Source: Verrucomicrobiaceae bacterium
GTDB lineage: Bacteria; Verrucomicrobiota; Verrucomicrobiia; Verrucomicrobiales; Verrucomicrobiaceae
Assembly: GCA_947440575.1 (NCBI GenBank)
Contig: CANETF010000026.1
Span: forward strand, 1-34,129
DNA length: 34,129 bases
Direction: 5' to 3'
In this document: positions 8,571 through 17,177 of the stretch, one piece after another
Layout of the letters: every line of letters starts with the position of its first letter
How positions within the stretch are numbered: position 1 is the stretch's first letter
Notes under the pieces: model-generated
What the model saw: only the letters and a program-made list of their open reading frames with translations
Told to the model about the DNA's origin: nothing
Database searches by the model: none
Made by a program: the position numbers and the translations under genes

Positions 8571-10292
8571 CTAATTCGGTGAAACAGTTCCGCCCAGCGG
8601 AAGGGCTACATAAGTTTCCAGCCACGCATCTTTGGGCAACAAACTGCCGTACTTTGGTCCCGCTGCCCCAACGGGCTCAGGCATAGTATCCAACGCAAAA
8701 GTCAACGCGTCCCATGCTTCATTCCTCGCAAAACCCGAAGCCGATCGACGACGCTTGAACAACCAATTGGTCATCACACCACCCGTAAGTCGAGTGTTAT
8801 TGGAGGATTTGATATTCACATACATTTCGCGAGACTCATTCACAATCACCCCGCGCCAATTATACATTCGACGACCGCTCTCTAGCACAAAATTCCCTTC
8901 CCAATTGAGTTCCAGACGATCTGTTACACTCCCTCCTTTGGCCCCCAGCACCCAGCGCCTGTTGTTCTGATGTTCAAAACGAATGTCTTGGACAGGTGAA
9001 ATCAAGTCCCCCGCATTCTTAACGATCAAACAAATCAACGGCCTCAACATTCCCGCATCAGTGAAGGCAGTCGACAAGGGGGCTTGGCCGCGAAACACTA
9101 CCTGATGAATTCGAGTAGTTCCCGTTCCAGCCGTGATGCGAATGTGCGGTAAATTCGGATCATCCATTTTAACAAAAAGCACGTTCCACGTGCCTCCCGC
9201 GGTGGTCACCAAAGGCGTAGCATTGGTCGGGTAAGTGATACCAACCGTTTCCCCGGGCTGAGCAGGACGCAAAGGACTGCTCGGAATCTGACGTTCCACA
9301 TACAACGGTGGATTCGCACCTCCGAAACTGTAGTTGGAACTGTCTACTGTGACGTAGCTCCCCCTTCCCGCAGCCTGCTCTGCCTCCATCATGTGCCAAA
9401 GGGAATTGCTGGTGTGACTATCATTGCGGACCACGTTCAGTTCTCCCTTCCACAATTCTGAGGCACCACCTGCAACACTGCCACCCGTCATAGGAACACC
9501 CGCGAGGGTGCTTGGTGGCACTCTTGTTCCAGACAAATTGGTTCCAACGACTAATCGGTTTGCCGGATCACCAGGAATGACCAATCCAGTGCATCGCCCC
9601 GGAATCTGCAATGGATTCGCGGTTGACGAACCAAATAGATCCTCTGGTCGTCTAATCGTCATCCGACCTTCGACCCGCCAAGCAGCAAAATGCCCTGCCA
9701 GCGTATTATCAAACCACACGTCTAAAAGTTCCGTTTGTCCTACTGGCTTCCGATAAACCGTAAAGAGTTCTCCCCGGAGTGCCGGACAGGACATTTTCAT
9801 AAACCCATACAAATTCAGTTCATCCTGTCCAGCCCCCATGGATAGCCCTCCGGCTAACTGGCGACTCAGGATTGATCCACCACTTGGCATAATACCGGAT
9901 GAATTGTACGGGAACACTTTGGAGCTATTCGTGGAATCCTCTGAGTTAGTAAACACAGTTCCCGTCCACACACCCATTGCAACACCACCCCACTTCAGGC
10001 CTCCTGGCCCAACCAATACACTATCCCACGTAGTCGGCTGATTCGAACCAGCTCCATAGGCTCGCTCAAGCAGAACCTGTCGCCCTATTACCTTGGAATT
10101 CTCCAACGATTGTCTCCTCTTCAACGCATCCGCCATATAGTTCACTTGCTGCGAACGCGTCGCCATCAGGCCAACCCAGGCAGACATAATGATTCCCGTC
10201 ACCACCATCATCATCAACGCAGCCGCCATCAATGCACCACGACGACTGCGCACTTTAAAAGGCCTTGATGTTGAAGGAGAAATCATAAACAT
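8571..10292 (-). CDS. Large GspK/PilX-like minor pseudopilin
   Basis: A 573-aa protein from the ATG at 10292, just after the stop of the GspJ-like gene and preceded by GGAA. An in-frame extension upstream would overlap that gene by about 200 bp and has no relevant motif. The N-terminus is SRRGALMAAALMMM followed by a hydrophobic helix to about residue 44, then polar helix. An RG-ALM start lacking Glu+5 is what GspK/PilX tip proteins show. The remainder is a large Ser/Thr/Gly-rich exported region with no domain I can name. At 573 aa it is much longer than a typical GspK (about 300 aa), so it may carry an added binding or adhesion module. The GspK assignment is inference from the N-terminus and neighbours. 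Confidence 0.72.
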   Translation of the reverse strand: MFMISPSTSRPFKVRSRRGALMAAALMMMVVTGIIMSAWVGLMATRSQQVNYMADALKRRQSLENSKVIGRQVLLERAYGAGSNQPTTWDSVLVGPGGLKWGGVAMGVWTGTVFTNSEDSTNSSKVFPYNSSGIMPSGGSILSRQLAGGLSMGAGQDELNLYGFMKMSCPALRGELFTVYRKPVGQTELLDVWFDNTLAGHFAAWRVEGRMTIRRPEDLFGSSTANPLQIPGRCTGLVIPGDPANRLVVGTNLSGTRVPPSTLAGVPMTGGSVAGGASELWKGELNVVRNDSHTSNSLWHMMEAEQAAGRGSYVTVDSSNYSFGGANPPLYVERQIPSSPLRPAQPGETVGITYPTNATPLVTTAGGTWNVLFVKMDDPNLPHIRITAGTGTTRIHQVVFRGQAPLSTAFTDAGMLRPLICLIVKNAGDLISPVQDIRFEHQNNRRWVLGAKGGSVTDRLELNWEGNFVLESGRRMYNWRGVIVNESREMYVNIKSSNNTRLTGGVMTNWLFKRRRSASGFARNEAWDALTFALDTMPEPVGAAGPKYGSLLPKDAWLETYVALPLGGTVSPN

Positions 10293-10302
10293 AGATTCCA
10301 GT

Positions 10303-11298
10303 TTAGAGAGCCGGAAACATCGGCGTTGTAAACATAAACGAAGTTCGCCCACCCATATGATTGTAGGCCCGCCTCGCTTCACGAGGTTGACCACTAATCG
10401 GCAAAGACTCCAGATCCTGCATTGCCGGATCTGGCCACCAAATGAAATAGAACGGTTGCTCAGCCGCGACCTTGAACCGGTCCTGGCCCAACACACTGTC
10501 CTCCACCACTGAACGTTTCACTGCGCGATCAAACATCACGAACAGGGGACTAAACCCTTCGTTATCAAACTGCGATGGGGCGGTGACGACCCTCATAGAC
10601 GGCTCATAAAAAATCTCCCATCCACTCGAGAAGACACTGATCTGAGAACTGATGTTGTTGGGATCAAAGCCATACTTTCTGACAGATGCATAGAATCCCC
10701 AGGGCCGCGCCGACACCATGCGAATCACGTCTACCTCATATGTCGCTACAATTCCAAGCACCGCCGGATTGGAACTAAATCCTGTCAAAAAGATGGTTGC
10801 ATGCGGTGCTGGAACCGCATTGCTAGCACTCGGGTTGGCAGGAACCTCAAACACCCCCGAGGCAGCCGGATATTTTCGAACCACCAAATCATAAAAGGCA
10901 CGAGGTGAGTCAATCTGACCATCGATTGCGGCATTGTACGGAAACCAATTGAAACGCAACGGGTTGATGACCTGATTAGCCTTGCGATACAAACAGAACA
11001 CAGAAGTCGCCCCGAGGACATCCCTGTGAAACTCGTCACGCAACTTCTCAGCCCGCGCAACGGCACCATAATTCGGTGCCACAGGAATCGTCCGTGCAGC
11101 CGGAGCCGACGCACCATAGAAATTCGCCATCCAGCTCGCAGGCAAGACAACATCAACCGTCTCGTTGATGTTGGTCCGCCCCGCCATCATCGTTCCATAG
11201 GTCACCATGACTCCCGACAATACCACCGCACCGAGCGCTAGCACCATCAGGAGTTCAAGAGTGGAGAAACCACCCATTCTGTAACCTCTGGGCTTCAT
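10303..11298 (-). CDS. Pseudopilin, GspJ/PilW-like
   Basis: A 331-aa protein with a ten-residue leader MKPRGYRMGG and the prepilin motif FSTLELLMVLALGAVV: cleavage after Gly10, Phe+1, Glu+5. The LELL version and position next to GspI- and GspK-like genes suggest the J/W class of minor pseudopilins. The globular region (about 45-331) is aromatic- and Pro-rich and longer than usual for GspJ; I recognise no other domain. The start overlaps the preceding stop (ATGA), showing a tightly coupled operon. It probably sits at or near the filament tip. The prepilin nature is clear from the motif; the class is inferred. Confidence 0.82.
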   Translation of the reverse strand: MKPRGYRMGGFSTLELLMVLALGAVVLSGVMVTYGTMMAGRTNINETVDVVLPASWMANFYGASAPAARTIPVAPNYGAVARAEKLRDEFHRDVLGATSVFCLYRKANQVINPLRFNWFPYNAAIDGQIDSPRAFYDLVVRKYPAASGVFEVPANPSASNAVPAPHATIFLTGFSSNPAVLGIVATYEVDVIRMVSARPWGFYASVRKYGFDPNNISSQISVFSSGWEIFYEPSMRVVTAPSQFDNEGFSPLFVMFDRAVKRSVVEDSVLGQDRFKVAAEQPFYFIWWPDPAMQDLESLPISGQPREARRAYNHMGGRTSFMFTTPMFPAL

Positions 11299-12029
11299 TT
11301 TGGAGTGGGCACTCCTCCCCCTTGATTGAAGAACATATCCAGCACAGCATCCGCCGCTGACTTCTTCCGCACAGCCGATTTCGGTGTCGGTGCCTCTTCC
11401 TCCTTCGACTCATCGACCGAAACCGCTTTTTTAGGCTCAACCGGTGCAGGCTCTTGTTCGACCCGTGTTGTCGCTCGTTCTCCCATCACAGGACTGCCTT
11501 CGCCAGACCCACGGCCACTCTGTCCTGGCATCGCATACCGGACCGAAGGCTTCATTCTGATTGGCATCAACAGAGTCCTCGGCGGAAGCCCGGTCTTGGT
11601 CTTCTCCATCCAGACAAACTCGATTTGATCCTCCGTGATCGAATTCACCCGAAGTTGCACGCTTTGATCTGGCATGAAGGGAGGAACAACCATTCCAGCC
11701 TGCAAGATCATGTCACCCAATTGGACTCGATACCCCTGTGGTCGCAGCGACGCTCCCACAACCTTCATGCCAAGGATTAGTTCTTTAATCTTATTCTCCT
11801 CGCTGTTACTAACGTCCTCCTCCTCAAGCTCCGTTATCGCTACAAAGGGATTTTCCTCTTCCGGTTTCACCGTCTCTGGTGCCTTCTCGTCCGGGAAGAT
11901 GAGGGCGTAACTCACTTCGAGGCCTGGATCGACTGCTGCCGGCTCCTGGCCATTCGCCAGGCCGAGCACCGTCATAGCGGCGACAACACTCATTAGCGGA
12001 TGTTTGAAACTGTGTACCTTGTGAATCAT
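11295..12029 (-). CDS. Periplasmic PilP/GspC-like protein
   Basis: A 244-aa protein. The start at 12029 is chosen because AAAGGAGA lies 8 bases upstream and MIHKVHSFKH opens a good signal peptide ending near LANGQ; an upstream in-frame start at 12065 would overlap pilO by a few bases. After an acidic linker (about 40-80), residues 83-150 contain IKELILGMKVVGASL and QGYRVQLGDMI, resembling the small beta domain of PilP/GspC that bridges inner-membrane proteins and secretin. The C-terminal third is a charged, Pro-rich low-complexity segment. The gene follows PilM-, PilN- and PilO-like genes in canonical order, which is the main support. Family membership needs a profile search. Confidence 0.62.
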   Translation of the reverse strand: MIHKVHSFKHPLMSVVAAMTVLGLANGQEPAAVDPGLEVSYALIFPDEKAPETVKPEEENPFVAITELEEEDVSNSEENKIKELILGMKVVGASLRPQGYRVQLGDMILQAGMVVPPFMPDQSVQLRVNSITEDQIEFVWMEKTKTGLPPRTLLMPIRMKPSVRYAMPGQSGRGSGEGSPVMGERATTRVEQEPAPVEPKKAVSVDESKEEEAPTPKSAVRKKSAADAVLDMFFNQGGGVPTPK

Positions 12030-12037
12030 ATCAAATG

Positions 12038-12045
12038 TCTCCTTT
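12038..12045 (-). promoter_or_regulatory. Ribosome binding site deciding the PilP-like start
   Basis: On the minus strand AAAGGAGA lies 8 bases before the ATG at 12029. Strong Shine-Dalgarno sequences are rare in this window, so this one favours the 12029 start over 12065. Confidence 0.7.
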
Positions 12046-12061
12046 GCAATTGGGTCTAAAA

Positions 12062-12637
12062 TCACTTCTTCTTCTTCACCTCCACCCCAAGTGGGTTCAC
12101 GCTCAGGTCAAAGACTGGCACCTCTAAAGTCACCTCCATATGAACTTGACGCCCGGTATTCGCCGCCGAAATGCGACAACTCGTGATCCGCACAAGGGGA
12201 ATTTTCTTCTCCAGACTTCCTAGCCAGTTCAATACTTTCGAATACTCGTCCTCTACAATCAAGTTTGCTAGGATGCTCCGAGGCCGCATCCGTTCGCCGA
12301 CGTTAGCCTTCTCCTCGAATTTTTGACTCACGACAAAAACTCGCGCTTCGCGCGTGTTCGCCTGCACCGCTGATTCAACTTCCTGCCGCGAGGATAGACG
12401 TTGTATCACCGGCGTCCACGCAACAAGGAATCTTTCTAAATCCTGAGCATCGGACTTCGCTTTTTCCAAGGTAATCTTTGCCATGTTTGCATCATTAGCC
12501 GCCAACTCAGCACTAGCGGCTTCATCGTCGGCTGATTGAATTGCCACCGCTGCCTTTTTATGCACAATTTGTGCACCATACGTCACTGCACCGATGATCA
12601 TCAGGAGGACAATACACGCCATTTGTTTTCCGTTCAT
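12062..12637 (-). CDS. PilO/GspM-like inner-membrane assembly protein
   Basis: A 191-aa protein with a very short cytoplasmic tail, one membrane helix (about residues 6-24), an Ala-rich coiled-coil stretch (about 28-75) and a mixed alpha/beta periplasmic domain (about 95-185). This is the architecture of PilO/GspM, which pairs with PilN/GspL in the alignment complex linking the cytoplasmic PilM ring to the secretin. The sequence is too divergent for me to name the family from motifs alone; architecture, size and order after PilM- and PilN-like genes carry the call. It ends in VKKKK. Proteins at the Akkermansia Amuc_1098-1102 pilus-like locus may be distant counterparts (from memory). Confidence 0.65.
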   Translation of the reverse strand: MNGKQMACIVLLMIIGAVTYGAQIVHKKAAVAIQSADDEAASAELAANDANMAKITLEKAKSDAQDLERFLVAWTPVIQRLSSRQEVESAVQANTREARVFVVSQKFEEKANVGERMRPRSILANLIVEDEYSKVLNWLGSLEKKIPLVRITSCRISAANTGRQVHMEVTLEVPVFDLSVNPLGVEVKKKK

Positions 12638-12657
12638 ATCAGTATTCGTGTGAGGTT

Positions 12658-13209
12658 CTATTCGTTTCCAAAAACTAGGGTCGAGCGATAATCAATCATT
12701 TCCTGGGTTCGCGCCTGCTGTGGTGAGTAGGGCCGATAGTTGAGCTTCCCGAACGCATTCTCCACCGCTGCTATTTGTGAGGCATCGGCTCCTGTAAGCC
12801 TCATCGAGATATCAATCTGAGACGGCAACTGCACATTGCGATCCAGTGCGAATTCCGCGATTTTGACCTCGCCCTGAATCGCTCTAGCAGCTTCGACACA
12901 AATCGGCTGCAACACTCGAGTCCCTTCCACCCACTTTGCAACATCTCGTGCCTTTGCCGTCTCGACATCAACCTTGAGCTTCTCCTCAGCCAACTTCGCC
13001 TTCGTCTCTTCATGCTCCTTTCGAAGTTGCTCCGAGGTCACTCGTTCCTGCTCGGCCCTTCGAAGGCTCAAGATATCCATCGTCACAAAATAGATCCCGC
13101 CAACGATTGCAAGATAGAACGCGATTGGCACAAAGCGAAAGCTGCTCGGTAGCCTCCGAGATGCATCGGCTCGGGGCGATTTGAAGTCATGGCAAAGATA
13201 GTCACTCAT
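12658..13209 (-). CDS. PilN/GspL-like inner-membrane assembly protein
   Basis: A 183-aa protein with an N-terminal cytoplasmic tail of about 25 residues, one membrane helix (about 26-46), a long charged coiled coil (about 50-92) and a small periplasmic domain. PilN has the same layout, and its cytoplasmic N-terminus docks into PilM; here that tail (MSDYLCHDFKSP) lacks the clear PilN signature INLLP, so the interface may differ. It lies 51 bp after the PilM-like gene and 20 bp before the PilO-like gene. The call rests on topology and gene order. Confidence 0.62.
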   Translation of the reverse strand: MSDYLCHDFKSPRADASRRLPSSFRFVPIAFYLAIVGGIYFVTMDILSLRRAEQERVTSEQLRKEHEETKAKLAEEKLKVDVETAKARDVAKWVEGTRVLQPICVEAARAIQGEVKIAEFALDRNVQLPSQIDISMRLTGADASQIAAVENAFGKLNYRPYSPQQARTQEMIDYRSTLVFGNE

Positions 13210-13260
13210 AGTCGGAAAGTTGTTTCAAATTCGGTTATAGGATAATTTCAAACGATTGAT

Positions 13261-14130
13261 TCAATAGGTTCCAATGACCTGCCAAAGCAGGTCTGGCTCA
13301 GTCAGATCTCGCGCTCCAACTTTCTCCAGGTGTTCCATTAATTGGCTCCGAAACTTCTCATCCTGGCCGTCGCTGACATAGTACACCGGCGTGCCTGGAG
13401 GCGCTTTAGCCACCAGTGGGCTCACTATCTGCAGGGTGGTTTCGACCATTTCTTGACCCAGGCCTGATCGGCACCTCAAGTCACGCCATTGTCCATCTTG
13501 TTGACAAAGAGCTGCGATGGATCCTTCACAGGAGGCGATCAGCACAAACGATGCTGGCGCGCTTCCTCGGCTCTCGGCATCCAATTTCATAACCGTGTGC
13601 TCCATCATTGCAAACAGTCCACTGCACACTCGGGCCGGACGTAAGCCGATCGATTTCAAGATATCCTCTGTCACCTTGATCATCGAGTCTTCGACAGCAA
13701 GGAGCATCGATGTCGCCGCCTCTGGATGGTGACTGATGGCATATCGTTTACCGCGGTCGAATTTGGGGCCCAATACAGCTCGCGGATTGGTCCGGAGGAG
13801 AGAAATACAATTCTCTCCCCTCATCATGTTGTTCTCCAAACTGATGATGAATCGGTGGTTGACTGAGACAGCGCACCAACCGCCATCGGTAAGTCCTCGC
13901 CACTCATCGGCGCGTTGGGGGGCCACATCGGCGAACTCATCCTCTTGCACGCCTCCATCCACAAGCACACCCTTCTTGTCGATGGCACGCCAGCTAGTCT
14001 GGCTGCGACCAATGTTTATCAAAAGAGACTTTCGCCCCTCGAAACGCTTCGCCCACGGAATATCCGCATCGTCCACATCCGGGCGGAACGCAGCAAAACT
14101 CAACACACTTTTAATTTCTTCAGTTAGCAT
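13261..14130 (-). CDS. PilM/GspL-cytoplasmic-domain-like, actin-fold protein
   Basis: A 289-aa soluble protein without signal peptide or membrane helix. KSLLINIGRSQTSWRAID (about residues 34-51) resembles the first phosphate loop of the actin/FtsA/PilM fold, and ASFVLIASCEGSIAALCQ (about 197-214) could be the second. The usual PilM motifs are weak, so nucleotide binding is uncertain. PilM forms a cytoplasmic ring that connects the ATPase and PilN. Its start overlaps the stop of the PilT gene by 11 bp and it is followed by PilN-, PilO- and PilP-like genes, which is the canonical order. In Akkermansia the equivalent position holds an FtsA/PilM-like protein (from memory). Confidence 0.66.
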   Translation of the reverse strand: MLTEEIKSVLSFAAFRPDVDDADIPWAKRFEGRKSLLINIGRSQTSWRAIDKKGVLVDGGVQEDEFADVAPQRADEWRGLTDGGWCAVSVNHRFIISLENNMMRGENCISLLRTNPRAVLGPKFDRGKRYAISHHPEAATSMLLAVEDSMIKVTEDILKSIGLRPARVCSGLFAMMEHTVMKLDAESRGSAPASFVLIASCEGSIAALCQQDGQWRDLRCRSGLGQEMVETTLQIVSPLVAKAPPGTPVYYVSDGQDEKFRSQLMEHLEKVGARDLTEPDLLWQVIGTY

Positions 14131-15181
14131 AGCAGGCAGTTAGTTGTTCTTTGGCAAGGAAATCATACACCTCATGTTCTTGGTAACCCGTTTTGCGGGC
14201 AGCCGCTGGCTTCCAACCGTCGGCTAGACGCATTGAGAGACATCGGTCAAAGTTTTGCATCCCTCTCGTAAATCCAGCCTCAAGCTCTTGTTCAAGATTC
14301 TTGAACTCTCCCCGCCGAATCATCCCGCAGACTGAATCATACGGAAGCAACAACTCATGAATCGGAAACCGCTTCCCTTTCCCTTCATCAAACATGAGGC
14401 GCTGGCACAAAATACCACGGAACGAATCAGCAAAGGACAAGGTAGCGTTCTCCATCCGTTCTGAGGGAACCATCTTCAAATAACGAGTCACCGTCTGCGC
14501 CGCTGACGATGTGTGCAGCGTTGCAACCACCACGTGGCCGGTTTCAGCAGCCTGCAGCGCAATCTCCGCGGTTTCCCCGTCCCGAATTTCGCCCACAAGA
14601 ATCACATCAGGTGCCTGCCGCAGAGCAGCACGAAGTGACTTGCCAAAATCAAGCTCATCAGAACCAATCTCCCGCTGAGATACCAAGGATGGCAAATCTG
14701 CAGGGTAAATATATTCAATCGGGTCCTCGAAGGTCAGGACGTGCTCCTGCCTTCTCCTTGCTCTCTCAAGAATCATCGACGCAATGGTCGTCGATTTCCC
14801 CGATCCAGTGGCGCCGCACACCAAGAAGAGACCGTTTTTCGCTTCAAGAAAGGCCTTGATTGCCGCAGGAGGAACCATTAGCCCAGTCAACTCAGGAATT
14901 TTCTCTGGCAGCAATCGCATGACCCACCGAGGCCTACCACGTGTCACCATCCGGTTGACACGATACCGTCGGCTTCCCAGGCTCATGGCGTAGTCAATGC
15001 ATCCGGCAGTGAATTCCAAAGGGCGTTCCGGCTGGTAGACAAAGGAGTCATAACATAGCTTGCCATTTCGGCGATAGGTCAGCGGTTCCCATGGAGTAAC
15101 GTAAAAATCACTCACTCCACCGTCTTTTGACAGGTGCAGAATTCGGTAACCGAGTTGGCTTCTTTCGTTAATGTCTTCCAT
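14120..15181 (-). CDS. pilT: PilT-family secretion/retraction ATPase
   Basis: A 353-aa hexameric ATPase of the PilT class. Visible in order: an N-terminal PAS-like domain (about 1-100) beginning with SKDGGVSDFYVTP, Walker A GATGSGKST (123-131), Asp box FEDPIEY (151-157), Walker B VILVGEIRD (193-201) and His box GHVVVATLHT (215-224). The length matches PilT, and there is no long N1E domain or four-Cys zinc finger as in PilB/GspE. It powers filament retraction in type IV pili. Being the only ATPase in the cluster it might instead, or also, drive extension. It is the second gene of the operon, 38 bp after the major prepilin-like gene. Confidence 0.92.
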   Translation of the reverse strand: MEDINERSQLGYRILHLSKDGGVSDFYVTPWEPLTYRRNGKLCYDSFVYQPERPLEFTAGCIDYAMSLGSRRYRVNRMVTRGRPRWVMRLLPEKIPELTGLMVPPAAIKAFLEAKNGLFLVCGATGSGKSTTIASMILERARRRQEHVLTFEDPIEYIYPADLPSLVSQREIGSDELDFGKSLRAALRQAPDVILVGEIRDGETAEIALQAAETGHVVVATLHTSSAAQTVTRYLKMVPSERMENATLSFADSFRGILCQRLMFDEGKGKRFPIHELLLPYDSVCGMIRRGEFKNLEQELEAGFTRGMQNFDRCLSMRLADGWKPAAARKTGYQEHEVYDFLAKEQLTACYAN

Positions 15182-15219
15182 ATGAATATGTTTTTAGTGA
15201 AATCTGCATCGTGTTCCTG

Positions 15220-16818
15220 CTACCGGTCGCTCACGAACCGCGCCCTTAGACTTCCGCTCGCGGTTCCGCCTTCGAAAACCAAAAAGTCGTTGCCACTGAC
15301 CACACCAGTGGTCGGGTCACTGCTTTGCCATGAAACTTCTAATCGATAATTGATTCCATCAATGACCACGACCACATTGGTCTTCGGATCGCTGAATTTG
15401 ACGATATCAGCACTTTTAAGTCGGTCGGGGGTGTTTGTACCCGCCACAAACACAGTGGGGGTGTTGATCGTTTCCAATTCAATATTCGCAGTGCCGACGT
15501 ACGCAGGATTACTGATGTTCAGGTTTAACTGCAGTCGCAATGTATCCGCTCCGGAATTGTTGAATATCTCGCCATTTCGCAAGGCGACATCTGCCAGACT
15601 AAACCATTGATTTGGCTGGGCTGCGCTGAAACTCTTCGTTGTTAGTTCAATAACGCTAGCCTCACCCGTGTTGATGATCTCTCCATTCCCCAAGTCGGTT
15701 TGCGGATCACCATGCGTGAAAACAATTTTGCCTGGCGTCGAAGTATCGGTGTTGAACGTTAGATTAGACCCGCCTGTCACGTTGCTTATTGAGGGTTGAA
15801 ATCCCCCTGTAAAACCGGCCACAAGCCGGAAGTACTCATTCCGATTTACATCACTGCTTGTAACCGTTGTCACCCCAACGGCAGGGAGATTTTGCGCCTC
15901 GACAACGTCGCCAGGTGCGATACTGACCGAACCTCCTCCCGACACCTGCCATGCACCAGTTCCCTTTCGATACATCAACACGGAGTCTCCAACCGGAGCC
16001 CCATTTGAACTAATACTCACCGAACTTGGAAAGCTACTGAAAGAATACGTGCCCCCACTCTGCGTCACCAGCGGCGTTGGTAGTTTGGCCGGCCCCGCTG
16101 GCGGATTCGGACCAGACCCACCCCCGGAACCACCACTTCCACCGCCGCTCCCGCTTCCACCGCCCGTACCAGCTCCAGACCCGGTTCCCGAAGAAACACT
16201 TGGATCGAACGGGTTGTTTAAGCCGCCACCGGACAAGTCGGTAGGATTATAAGTCGCCGTTGTCGCTTGCTGCGTAGGTGCACCCCAGATCCAGGTCGGT
16301 CCGCTAGAACTGTCAAATTTCACCACTTGGCCACCAGGGCGGTTCTCAGCTTGCCCCCCATCGTTGGATCGGTTCGCATCCATGGCAAAGCTCATAGCTC
16401 CTTGCCGCCCATCGATCACGATAATGAACTGCTGCTTGGTTGCATCCCAAACCGCTCGCGGCTTGCCCGCAGATCCGCTTCCCATCACAGGAACAATGCG
16501 CGCATCCAAAAGTCGTCCAGAAACCGGTCCCGTGTGAGACTTGATAGTGCTCTCTGGCCGGTAGTTCTTTAGCTTCTCAATCACCGATGTCGTCTGCGTC
16601 AAATTCGCAAGACTACCCCCGTCCGCTTTATAGAGACTAACCATTTGATTCAGCTGGCGCACATCGGCCTCCAACTTCAATTCTCCAACACGCGTTCCTT
16701 GGGCCCCATACCGGAGCACCACGACGCTCGTGAGCACTCCCAAGATCGCAATCGTCAAGACCAACTCGACCAAGCTAAAGCCAGGGAAAGCGGATTTAAA
16801 TGGCAATGATGTCTTCAC
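15220..16818 (-). CDS. Long prepilin-like protein with choice-of-anchor-K-like domain
   Basis: First gene of the operon; 532 aa from the GTG at 16818. This gives a 13-residue basic leader before Gly-FSLVELVLTIAILGVL (Phe+1, Glu+5). A GTG at 16851 would add eleven residues and overlaps the likely -10 box, so I prefer the shorter form. After the pilin helix come a pilin-like head (about 45-190), a Gly/Ser-rich linker (about 211-236), a short beta region, and a C-terminal domain (about 345-532) with LADVALRNGEIFNNSGAD, VIDGINYRLEVSW and FLVFEGGTASGSLRARF. That pattern resembles the choice-of-anchor-K domain of secreted proteins. Such a fusion suggests a surface-exposed pilin subunit or tip adhesin. 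The prepilin motif is certain; the C-terminal domain name is moderately supported. Confidence 0.85.
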   Translation of the reverse strand: MKTSLPFKSAFPGFSLVELVLTIAILGVLTSVVVLRYGAQGTRVGELKLEADVRQLNQMVSLYKADGGSLANLTQTTSVIEKLKNYRPESTIKSHTGPVSGRLLDARIVPVMGSGSAGKPRAVWDATKQQFIIVIDGRQGAMSFAMDANRSNDGGQAENRPGGQVVKFDSSSGPTWIWGAPTQQATTATYNPTDLSGGGLNNPFDPSVSSGTGSGAGTGGGSGSGGGSGGSGGGSGPNPPAGPAKLPTPLVTQSGGTYSFSSFPSSVSISSNGAPVGDSVLMYRKGTGAWQVSGGGSVSIAPGDVVEAQNLPAVGVTTVTSSDVNRNEYFRLVAGFTGGFQPSISNVTGGSNLTFNTDTSTPGKIVFTHGDPQTDLGNGEIINTGEASVIELTTKSFSAAQPNQWFSLADVALRNGEIFNNSGADTLRLQLNLNISNPAYVGTANIELETINTPTVFVAGTNTPDRLKSADIVKFSDPKTNVVVVIDGINYRLEVSWQSSDPTTGVVSGNDFLVFEGGTASGSLRARFVSDR

Positions 16819-16837
16819 GGTTGTATTATTTACTGTT

Positions 16838-16865
16838 GTTATAATAAACACAATATTTCACTCAA
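16838..16865 (-). promoter_or_regulatory. Putative sigma-70-type promoter of the pilus operon
   Basis: On the minus strand TTGAGT (16865-16860) and TATAAC (16843-16838) are separated by 16 bp. Transcription would start near 16831, about 13 bases before the GTG at 16818, in an AT-rich stretch at the head of the ten-gene operon. Confidence 0.45.
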
Positions 16866-17071
16866 GGCAAACATATTTATTAAATTTTACCGTAATTTCT
16901 CCATTACTCAGTCACTTTGGGTTCCAGATATTCTCGACTCCTCCCAGAAATCGCTCGTCGACCTCTTGATCCTAGACCCTTCCGCCCTGCTACCTTCGCC
17001 AGTTTATCGCTTTCTCTTCCCTGAAAACCATACCATCAGCGCCCCTATTCGATCAGTGTAAAATGCCCCAT

Positions 17072-17133
17072 GTTTCAAGAATGCCAGCCGTTTCAAACAC
17101 TTTATTGATGCAATAGACTGATAGTTTGGAAAC
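17072..17133 (+). promoter_or_regulatory. Repeated GTTTCAA motifs upstream of the secretin promoter
   Basis: GTTTCAA occurs at 17072-17078 and again at 17090-17096, an 18-bp period. The second copy extends to GTTTCAAAC (17090-17098), which pairs with GTTTGGAAAC (17124-17133) apart from one bulged base. All lie 16-77 bp upstream of the -35 box at 17149, a position typical of activator sites. No regulator is identified. Confidence 0.3.
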
Positions 17134-17148
17134 TTTTATATTTTTCTC

Positions 17149-17177
17149 TTGCTTCAATTCAATGCATTAACTATAAT
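17149..17177 (+). promoter_or_regulatory. Sigma-70-type promoter of the secretin gene
   Basis: TTGCTT (17149-17154) and a perfect TATAAT (17172-17177) are spaced by exactly 17 bp. Transcription would start near 17184, giving a leader of about 16 nt that includes the AGGA ribosome binding site at 17189-17192. This is the best promoter match in the window. Confidence 0.7.
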
